DNA from: JBJXGE01 sp046154185
Lineage (GTDB): Bacteria > Planctomycetota > UBA8108 > UBA1146 > JAJFFE01
Direction: 5' to 3'
Length of the DNA stretch: 64,000 nucleotides
Assembly: GCA_046154185.1 (NCBI GenBank)
Contig: JBJXGE010000079.1
Coordinates: 33,082 to 97,081 of the forward strand
Shown piece after piece: positions 52,115 to 60,100 of this stretch. The position numbers and the translations under genes are program-made. Within the stretch, counting starts at the first letter, position 1. Every line of letters starts with the position of its first letter. The notes beneath the pieces are model-generated. The model worked only from the letters and a program-made list of their open reading frames with translations. It was not told where the DNA came from and searched no databases.

Positions 52115-53593
52115 TCAGGCCTGCGCCTGTTTCCGTTCCGCTGCCGAAAACTCGAGCGCGTCCGCGACGCGTTTCCCGTAGTCGGCGTCGGCGCGATGGA
52201 AGTGTCCGACCTGGCGAATTTGCACTTCGCGCCGCGCTTGGCGAAGTCCGCCGCTGATCGCCCGCGTCAATCGTTGACGTTGGCCATCATCGAACTTGCG
52301 GTACAAGTTGCCGGCCTGTGTGTAGTCGTCGTGATTTTGCGTCGAGTCGTAGCGATCGACGATGACTTCACCGAGTTTCCACGCCGGATCGCGATACGCC
52401 GCGGTCGGCGCGGGTGTCCCGGCAACACTATTCGGCCAGTAGTTCGGTGCGTCTGCGTAGTCGCGTGCCGTTGCCATGGCGCCGTCGCGCACGTAGTTGC
52501 GCACCGCAGCGCGCGGTTTGTTGACCGGAATCTCGAGGTGATTGACGCCGAGACGGTAGAGGTGCGTGTCCGCGTAGCTCATCAAACGCGCCTGCAGCAT
52601 CTTGTCGGGGCTCGAGCTGATGCCTGGCACCAACGAGCTCGGTTTGAATGCTGACTGTTCCACTTCGGCGAAGTAGTTGAGTGGATTCTTGTTCAGCTCG
52701 AGCGTGCCGACATCGATGAGCGGGTACTCGCCGTGCGGCCAGACCTTCGTCAAGTCGAACGGGTTCCAGCGAAACTTCTCGGCCTGCTGCTCCGTCATGA
52801 CCTGAATGCAGAATTTCCAGCGCGGAAACTCGCCACGCTCGATGGCGCCGTAGAGGTCGCGCTGGTGCGATTCGCGATCGTTGCCGATCAAGCGCGCGGA
52901 TTCGTCGTCGGTCAGATGGCGATGACCTTGCACCGTCTTGAAGTGAAACTTGCACCAAACGCGCTGACCGGCGGCGTTGATGAGCGAATAGGTGTGGGAT
53001 CCGTAGCCGTTCATGTGGCGCAGAGTCGCGGGAATGCCGCGATCGGAGAACAAGATCGTGACTTGGTGCAGACTCTCGGGGCACAGTGACCAAAAATCCC
53101 ACTGCATGTCCATGTCACGCAGGTTAGTTTTCGGATGGCGTTTCTGCGTGTGGATGAACTGGTGAAACTTGTAGGGGTCGCGTACGAAGAATACCGGCGT
53201 GTTGTTGCCGACGAGATCCCAGTTGCCTTCTTCAGTGTAGAACTTCATGGCGAAGCCGCGCACATCGCGCTCGGCGTCGGCGGCACCGCGCTCGCCGGCG
53301 ACCGTCGAGAAGCGCAGGAACATGTCGGTTTTCTTGCCGACTTGCGACAGGAACTTCGCCTTTGTAAAACGCGTCACGTCGTGGGTGACGGTCAAAGTGC
53401 CATAGGCGCCGGAGCCTTTCGCGTGCACGACGCGCTCGGGGATACGCTCGCGATTGAAGTGCTGCATCTGCTCCAGGAGCTCAACGTCTTGCATGAGCAG
53501 CGGACCGCGGCTGCCGGCGGTGAGCGCCTGTTGTTCGCCGATCGGCGCGCCTGTCGAGGTGGTGAGTGCGGTGGGTTTGTCTTCTTTGGCCAT
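52115..53593 (-). CDS. katA: heme catalase, clade of small monofunctional catalases
   Basis: A 492-residue catalase that splits hydrogen peroxide into water and oxygen. FNRERIPERVVHAKGSGAYG carries the distal His, RFSTVAGERGAADAERDVRG and GNNTPVFFVRDP carry the distal Asn, and RLMSYADTHLYRLGVN holds the proximal Tyr heme ligand. The family usually has FDRERIPERV, so Asp-to-Asn is a harmless variant. It has no signal peptide. ATG 53593 follows CGGAG at good spacing; a long upstream frame is not real. It is divergent from the large membrane-protein gene. Confidence 0.96.
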   Translation of the reverse strand: MAKEDKPTALTTSTGAPIGEQQALTAGSRGPLLMQDVELLEQMQHFNRERIPERVVHAKGSGAYGTLTVTHDVTRFTKAKFLSQVGKKTDMFLRFSTVAGERGAADAERDVRGFAMKFYTEEGNWDLVGNNTPVFFVRDPYKFHQFIHTQKRHPKTNLRDMDMQWDFWSLCPESLHQVTILFSDRGIPATLRHMNGYGSHTYSLINAAGQRVWCKFHFKTVQGHRHLTDDESARLIGNDRESHQRDLYGAIERGEFPRWKFCIQVMTEQQAEKFRWNPFDLTKVWPHGEYPLIDVGTLELNKNPLNYFAEVEQSAFKPSSLVPGISSSPDKMLQARLMSYADTHLYRLGVNHLEIPVNKPRAAVRNYVRDGAMATARDYADAPNYWPNSVAGTPAPTAAYRDPAWKLGEVIVDRYDSTQNHDDYTQAGNLYRKFDDGQRQRLTRAISGGLRQARREVQIRQVGHFHRADADYGKRVADALEFSAAERKQAQA

Positions 53594-53793
53594 GCTCACT
53601 CCGTTTCTACTTCGTGTTGTTGATGAGGTCGCCCACGATTGCTGTCTGGCGCTCGCAATTTCGCGCACGTCCGATCGCGCTCGAAGTATCCTACGCCGGG
53701 CCGGGATCCTAGCCGGCCGATCGCGAATCTCCAACAAGTACTGACGATCCTGGACATCGACGGATTGCATAATGCCGGCTTGCGACGAAATCA

Positions 53794-56577
53794 ATGACAA
53801 GTACTGACGACAGAACTGGAGCGCGGAACTTCCAATGGTTCGTCGGCAGCGCGTTGGGTGTGCTCCTTGTCGTCGCGATCGCGACAACTTGGCTCGCGCC
53901 AGGAGCGGCAGATCTAAGTCGTTGGCTGCCACGCGCGATGATCTGGGTGGTGTTGGCATCGCTCTTGTTGTTCGGCTGGCGCCGAGCCACGACCGCTTCG
54001 CCACGGTGCGCGCGCGTTCTTGCCGTCACGGCGCTCTTCGCGCTCGTGGCCTACTCAAACTTCGGGCGCTTTCACGGCGAGGGGCGTTTCTGTCACACGC
54101 ACGAGCTGTATCACTACGCCATCGGCGGCAAGTATTTTCGCGAGCTCGGCTACGATGGGCTTTATGCCGCGACGGCGCGCGCATTGGTCGAGATCGATGC
54201 CCGCCACGGCGACCACATTACGATCGTCAAGAATCTGCGCACGTATCGGCTCGAGAATCTCGCGGTGACGCTGCGGCGCGGGGAAGAGTTCGCCGCGCAT
54301 TTCAGTCCCGCGCGCTGGGCGGAGTTTCGCGACGACATTCAAACGTTCAATCGCCGGCTGAGTCCGGGCGCGTGGCAGCGCATTCTGGCCGATCACGGAT
54401 TCAACGCGACGCCGTTTTGGGCGGCGCTCGGCGGCGCGCTCCTGCGGATCGCACCGATCTCGGATGCGACACTTCTGTGGCTCGCGCTCATCGATCCGCT
54501 GCTACTGCTTTGCGCGTGCGTCTGGTTGCTGCGCGCTTTTTCGTTCGCGCACGTGGCATTGTTCGTCGCCATGTGGGCGGCCGATTTGTTCGCGCCGTTC
54601 ACGATCACGGGTGGCGCGTACTTGCGGCAGCTCTGGTTGTGCGCGACCGTGGCGTTCGTCGTGGCGATGCAACGGGGTCGCGCCGGCGCGGCCGGATTTT
54701 GGCTAGCAATAGCGGCACTTGATCGCGTGTTTCCGCTGCTCTTTGGGATTTGGCCGCTGACGCGCTGGATCATCGAGATCGTCGTACGTCGGCGATTCGG
54801 GTCGTCGACAGCGAGATTTCCGTTAGCCCTCGTCGTGAGCGGTGTCCTTTGCATCGGCGCGAGCAGTATCGCGGTCGGTGGCATTGGCAGCTGGGTGCGC
54901 TTCTTCGAAAACATCGAAACGCACCAGGCGAGTTTCTTCACCAACCAGATCGCGTTGCGCAGCGTGTTCGTGATCGACCCGGTCGCGGCGGCATCGGCGC
55001 GCGCGAATCCTTGGGATGAATCGCAGTGGCTTCGCGACAAAGCAACTCTCGACGGCACTGCGCGGGTACCGCTGGCGGTGTTGCGCGGCGTACTCGCTTT
55101 GGCGTTGGTGGTGCTGATCGGGCGGCAACGACAATTCGGCAACGGATTAGCGTTGTCGCTCTACTTGCCGTACGTGCTTTTGTATCCAGCGAGCTACTAC
55201 TACGGTTTTCTGCAGCTCGCCGCGCTGTTCTGGCGACCGGGTGAGAATCGCGTGGCGTTGTCGCTCTGCCTATTCCAACTCGTAATGACGCTGGCGCAAG
55301 CGCGCTGGCCGGACGCGCTCGAACTCGAGTGGGTCCATTGGTTGGCGTCGGTGGGAGTCGGCTTCGTGCTGATCGATGCGCTCACGTTTTTCGGGCGACG
55401 GCGAAGCGGGCGCGTCGTGCTCAGTTTTGCACTCACCGGAGTGCTGGTGGCAGTGCTGCTTGTTGCATTGCCACGGAGTCGTGACGCCGTGTCCTTCCCG
55501 ATCGTGTCCGACTTGATCGCCGCCGATGTTGTCGCATCGAGCGGCGCTCGCGTGGTTACGGAGCGCCTGGAGGCGTGGGGGCCACACTGGTCGCTCGACG
55601 ACCATGTGCTCGCGCTCGTCGACGCGCCCGGTGGCGCCGTGAGCTGGCGGTTCGAGAGCCCCGGCGCGCCGCGCGGCCGATTGCGTCTCGCGTTAACCAC
55701 CACTCCGGCTTTTGGTCGCATCCGCATCGATTGGGATGACCAGCGCGTGGCAGAGGTCGATTTGTATTCGGCGCGCGTCGATCGCATCGAAATCGTTTGC
55801 GACGACGTGAATTTTGCCGCGGGTCCGCACGTGCTGACCGTGACGAGTATCGACAAGCATCCGGCGTCGGCGGGATTTCACTTCGGCGTCGATCGCCTCA
55901 CGCTCGAAGCCACGAGCCGTGCGCGTCCCGATCGTCGCGAAGCGATGCGCGTCGCGTTGAATTGGCTGCTCACGCATCCGGCGGATCGTTTCGATGGCGG
56001 CGCGGCAGCCGTGGCGGGCGAGATTCTCGCATTGCAGGAAATCCTCGCGCAGCCCGCATGGTCCGAGTTTCACGCGCTGTGCCGCGGCGGCATCGCCGCT
56101 CGCGCTGCCGCGCAAATCGGTGCAAAGGAACAGGCCACACTCGGCGCGCTCGAACGCGAGTTGATCGACGATCGACGGCTGTTGCGCACGCTCGGTGCCG
56201 ATGTGAACAAACCCGAGGCCCCCGCGATCACCGAAGTGTTTTTCGCCGTCAGCGCCGAAGCGCTTCACTTGAGCGATTGGGGACGAAAGACGCTGCCGTC
56301 CGAATTGCAGGACGCCGATTACTGGCGGCAACTCTGCGCGCACGCGTTGCGCTGGGCCGCCGAACTCCACTCCGAAAACGTCCGCTTGCGGGCGCTACTC
56401 CTCGCGCAATGCCTCGGCGTTGCGGAGCAACTTTCGGTCGCGGACGCGGAGCTCTCCGCGTTCCTCGCGACGCAAAATTCCGACGGCAGCTTCGAGCCCG
56501 GCACGCTCGCCACGCGCCCCGACGCTCGGCGCGAACTTGTGGAGGCAGCGCTGATGGTGTTGGCGCGTGCGCCATAG
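53794..56577 (+). CDS. large multi-pass membrane protein, GT-C-like, with C-terminal helical domain
   Basis: A 927-residue protein. The first 560 residues hold about 11 membrane helices. A long periplasmic loop after the second helix begins HTHELYHYAIGGKYFRELGY followed by DGLY, a motif I associate with GT-C-type or DUF2029-like membrane proteins. The next 150 residues form a soluble beta-sandwich (VSWRFESPGAPRGRLRLAL, HVLTVTSIDKHPASAGFHFG). The last 200 residues are alpha-helical with FLATQNSDGSFEPG, similar to terpene-cyclase-like or alpha/alpha-barrel repeats. A role in envelope glycan or polymer assembly is a guess. Transcription ends at the hairpin at 56650. Confidence 0.78.
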   Translation: MTSTDDRTGARNFQWFVGSALGVLLVVAIATTWLAPGAADLSRWLPRAMIWVVLASLLLFGWRRATTASPRCARVLAVTALFALVAYSNFGRFHGEGRFCHTHELYHYAIGGKYFRELGYDGLYAATARALVEIDARHGDHITIVKNLRTYRLENLAVTLRRGEEFAAHFSPARWAEFRDDIQTFNRRLSPGAWQRILADHGFNATPFWAALGGALLRIAPISDATLLWLALIDPLLLLCACVWLLRAFSFAHVALFVAMWAADLFAPFTITGGAYLRQLWLCATVAFVVAMQRGRAGAAGFWLAIAALDRVFPLLFGIWPLTRWIIEIVVRRRFGSSTARFPLALVVSGVLCIGASSIAVGGIGSWVRFFENIETHQASFFTNQIALRSVFVIDPVAAASARANPWDESQWLRDKATLDGTARVPLAVLRGVLALALVVLIGRQRQFGNGLALSLYLPYVLLYPASYYYGFLQLAALFWRPGENRVALSLCLFQLVMTLAQARWPDALELEWVHWLASVGVGFVLIDALTFFGRRRSGRVVLSFALTGVLVAVLLVALPRSRDAVSFPIVSDLIAADVVASSGARVVTERLEAWGPHWSLDDHVLALVDAPGGAVSWRFESPGAPRGRLRLALTTTPAFGRIRIDWDDQRVAEVDLYSARVDRIEIVCDDVNFAAGPHVLTVTSIDKHPASAGFHFGVDRLTLEATSRARPDRREAMRVALNWLLTHPADRFDGGAAAVAGEILALQEILAQPAWSEFHALCRGGIAARAAAQIGAKEQATLGALERELIDDRRLLRTLGADVNKPEAPAITEVFFAVSAEALHLSDWGRKTLPSELQDADYWRQLCAHALRWAAELHSENVRLRALLLAQCLGVAEQLSVADAELSAFLATQNSDGSFEPGTLATRPDARRELVEAALMVLARAP

Positions 56578-56649
56578 ACGCGCGTGACTCCCTCCATCGA
56601 TGTTATCTGTCGGCAACGTGAAAGGGCTGCGACTCCGTAACGCCGAGTC

Positions 56650-56676
56650 GCACCCCTTCAGGGTGCGGCCGTTTTT
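56650..56676 (+). terminator. intrinsic terminator after the 53794 gene
   Basis: GCACCC-CTTCA-GGGTGC followed by GGCCGTTTTT forms a compact terminator. An alternative, longer hairpin AAGGGCTGCGACTC/GAGTCGCACCCCTT (56622-56658) overlaps it and shares bases, so two mutually exclusive folds are possible. Confidence 0.75.
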
Positions 56677-56727
56677 GTGCCGTTACCGAGGGCTTCGCCG
56701 TTCCTGGCAGAATGGCTGATGAATCAC

Positions 56728-56855
56728 GCCCCTGCGGGGCTTCGGTCGAGCACTTCCGACATCGCTCCGAGATCTTGGCCTCTAAACTCTCGTACTGCAT
56801 CGTGCCGTGTCAAGCGCGTAGAGCTGTGGGGCAAGAACAGGTTGGAGCAACACCC
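56728..56855. repeat. intergenic direct repeat, copy 1
   Basis: A 128-bp unit that begins with the palindrome GCCCCTGCGGGGC and contains CACTTCCGACATCGCTCCG and GCGCGTAGAG. By eye it shares roughly 85 % with the copy at 56978. It is non-coding. With terminators and copy 2 it fills the 603-bp gap between genes ending at 56577 and 57181. Confidence 0.8.
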
Positions 56856-56977
56856 TTGGTCCGAACAAGCGACATCCCCGCCATCGGTGTCCGGCGGGTA
56901 GCGATCGACGCGGGCTGATGCCGTTCGAGAGTTCACGGGCCCTGATCGAGTTGCGACGCCGCGTTTATTCAACCGAA

Positions 56978-57106
56978 GCCCCTGCGGGGCCTCGGTCGAA
57001 CACTTCCGACATCGCTCCGCGATCTTGGCCCCTGATTTCTCACGCTGCATTGTTCCGTGCTCAGCGCGTAGAGATGTGGGGCAAGATCAGGCTGCGGACA
57101 GCACCC
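56978..57106. repeat. intergenic direct repeat, copy 2
   Basis: The second copy, in the same orientation 250 bp later. Here the flanking bases extend the palindrome to CCGAAGCCCCTGCGGGGCC. The conservation of two non-coding copies suggests a dispersed family. Confidence 0.8.
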
Positions 57107-57107
57107 C

Positions 57108-57147
57108 AAAGAAAAAACAGTGCGGCGATCGTGAGATCGCCGCACTG
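57108..57147 (-). terminator. intrinsic terminator of the subtilase gene
   Basis: A perfect 13-bp stem CAGTGCGGCGATC/GATCGCCGCACTG with loop GTGA. Read leftwards it is followed by TTTTTTCTTT. It lies 33 bases beyond the stop codon. Confidence 0.93.
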
Positions 57148-57180
57148 CGTTACGCACACTTGCGAACTAGTTGTGTCGCC

Positions 57181-60100
57181 TTACGGCGCGCACATCGGGA
57201 ACGCCGCGCAACCGAGCGCGTCCGCGCCCGAATCCGCGCCGCACGCCGGGAACGGCGCGGGCGGTGTCGGGCTACCTGGCACGAACAAGTAGTTGAGGAG
57301 GAACACCGCGTCCGCGATGTTGACGAGCCCGTCGTTGTTCGTGTCGCACGCGTCGAGGCACGTGCCGAAACTCGAGCCCGGCGTGAAGAGCGCGTTCAAC
57401 AACGTCACGGCATCGGCGATGTTGATGGTGCCGCTCACGTTGCAGTCGCCACGCACGAACGTGTCGAGCGCGGGCGACGTCACCGAGACGAGACACGTCG
57501 GACTCGTCGCCGAGATCGCGCCGCAGTCGCCTTCGACCGCGTACATGTGCGACCCGACCGCCACGCCGGTGTCGACGTAACTCGTCGCCGACGGCCCGAG
57601 TGTGGCGATCACAATGCCATCGCGCGACACATGGACCTGCGCGTAGGAATCGCCGAGCGCCCAAGTCAACGTCACATTGAGTCCGCTCGCGCTGCACGCG
57701 AGCCCAGTGACCGGGTCGCACGGCACGCTGACCGTGCAGCTTGCTGGGGGTGAAGCGGTTCCTGGTCCCGCTTCGCCGATCACTTGGTAATTGAGCATGC
57801 CGGCGGGTGCGCCGACATCGGTGTAGCTCGTCGCGCTGCCGCTCAGCGTCGCAATCAAGCTGCCGCCGCGCAGTACGCGGATCAGCGTGTAAGTATCGCC
57901 GAGACCCCACGACATGAGCACCGACGACCCGACGAGCACGCAACCCAAGCCCGTGACCGGATCGCTCGGGACAGTGATCACGCAGGTCGCTGCTGGCGCC
58001 GCGAGCGAGATCGTGCAGTCACCGATGACTTCGTACGAGTGCGAACCCGCGCTCGCCGCTGAGTCCGTGTAGCTCGTCGCGCCGCCCGCCAAGGTCGCGA
58101 TCGTCGCGCCGTCGCGGCGCACGAGAATTTGCGCGTAGCTGTCACCCGTTCCCCAGTTGAGTTGCACGCTGCTACCGGCGAGCGAGCACACGAGTCCCGC
58201 GACTGCATCGCACGGCGCGGAGATCGAGCACGTCGCCGCCGGTGCCGCGAGTCCGGCGCCGCATTCGCCGATGACTTGGTAGTTGTGGGGCCCCGCGGGG
58301 ACCCCGACGTCGGTGTAACTCGTCGCCGTGCCGCCGAGAGTCGCAATCAGCGCGCCATCGCGCACGACGCGAATTTGCAGCGAGTACGTGTCGCCGAGCG
58401 CCCACGTCAGTTGTGCGTTCAAGCCGACGAGCGTGCAGGCGAGCCCCGTCACGGCGTCGCACGGGACCGACGCCGAGCAAGTCGCGGCCGGCGCCGAAAC
58501 ACCCGCCGGCGCATCGCCGATCACTTGGTAATTGTTCATGCCCGCGGGCGCGGTCGTGTCCGTGTAAGTGGTCGCGGTGCCAGGCCGCGTCGCGATCAAC
58601 GTTCCACCGCGCAAGATGCGGATCTGTGAGTAAATGTCGCCGAGCACCCAAGACATCTGCACGCTGCTCGCGGTCGGCGTGCAGACGAGCGAAGTCACCG
58701 GCAAACACGCAATCGTGACCGTGCACGTGGCGCTACTCGCCGAAACTCCGCCTGCGCAGACGCCCGTGACGGAGTAGTTGTGGCTGCCCGCCGCGCCCGC
58801 CGAGTCCGTGTAGGTGGTGGCGCTACCAGCGAGCGTCGCGATCAACACGGCATCGCGCGTGATGCGCACCTCGGTGTAGCTCTCGGCGTTCGTCCAGTTG
58901 AGGACGGCGTTACCGGTCGCACCGTTACACGTGAGACCCGTGACCGCGTCGCACGCGTCGAGCACCAGCGTGACGTTGTCAAACGTCGAGACGCCGGCGC
59001 CGAAGATGTTGTCCGTCGAAAACGTGCCGAGTCGCAGCTCGACTGTGAGTCCGCCCGCGAAACTGTGACCGAGGATTCCGGAGGCACCGCTCACGGCGCC
59101 GAGGGTCGCTGGCGCGCCAAGGAGCGAGACGCCGGTGGCCGTATTGATCAAATCCCAAAACGCGCCGTCGAAGTTCGGGCCGTTGGCGGAAACAAACGAC
59201 CACTCGAATCCGACGGTGTGATTGCCCGCTGGCACGACCACCGCTTGCGAGATGTAGGTGTAGGTGAAACCCGACACGCCATCGTTGCCGCCCGTGACGA
59301 GCGCTTGACCGCCGGTGTACTGCACGAGCCCGTTTGTGCTCTGGTCCGTGAAGCACCATGGCAGCCCCGTCGCGACCGAGAAAGATCCGTTCGCGAGCGG
59401 TCCCGCCGGTTGCGGACATGCGTACACGCTGATCGTGTCGGACACGATCGCCGTCATGCACGCGTTGTTTTCGATTTCCACTTCGACCGTGCGCGTGCCC
59501 GCGCCCGGCGCGAGATCCCAAATGATCGGCGTCGTCAGCGCCTGGTAGGCGCCGAACGTGCCGGGAACGTTGCGCACGCGCACGCGTCGAATGCCGGTTT
59601 GCGCGTCAGTCGCCGTCACATCCAAAAACACGCGTGACGCGCCGGTTTGCGCGGCGCCGGCGTTGATCGAGAGCGAGCCCGTCGGCGCCGAAGTGTCGGC
59701 ATAGATCATGAAATCCGTCACCGTTGTGGAGCCGGCGTTCTCGACGACGAGCCCGAACCAGTCGCCCGTCGTCGCCGTGTAGGTGAGACACTCGACTTCA
59801 CCGACGCCGGCCCCGAGCGCGGTCGCCACCGCCGCTGGGCGCGCTTGCATTTGCGTTGCCGGATCGGCGGAGTTCGATTGATGCAGAAGGAGGCCGAGAT
59901 TCGCATCGCCGGACGTTGCGTGCACGGCGATTTTCTTCTGCGTGCCGGCGGCGAAGTTGGCGTCGAAAATCTCGATCAGTTCGCCAACGGCCATCGAGTA
60001 GGGGCCGTAAGTGCCGTTCGTGATGTCGGCGACGTGCGCCGCATGTTCGATCGTGTAGCCCGCGCTCCCCGACCAATTGCGCACTTCGAGAAAGTAGTCG

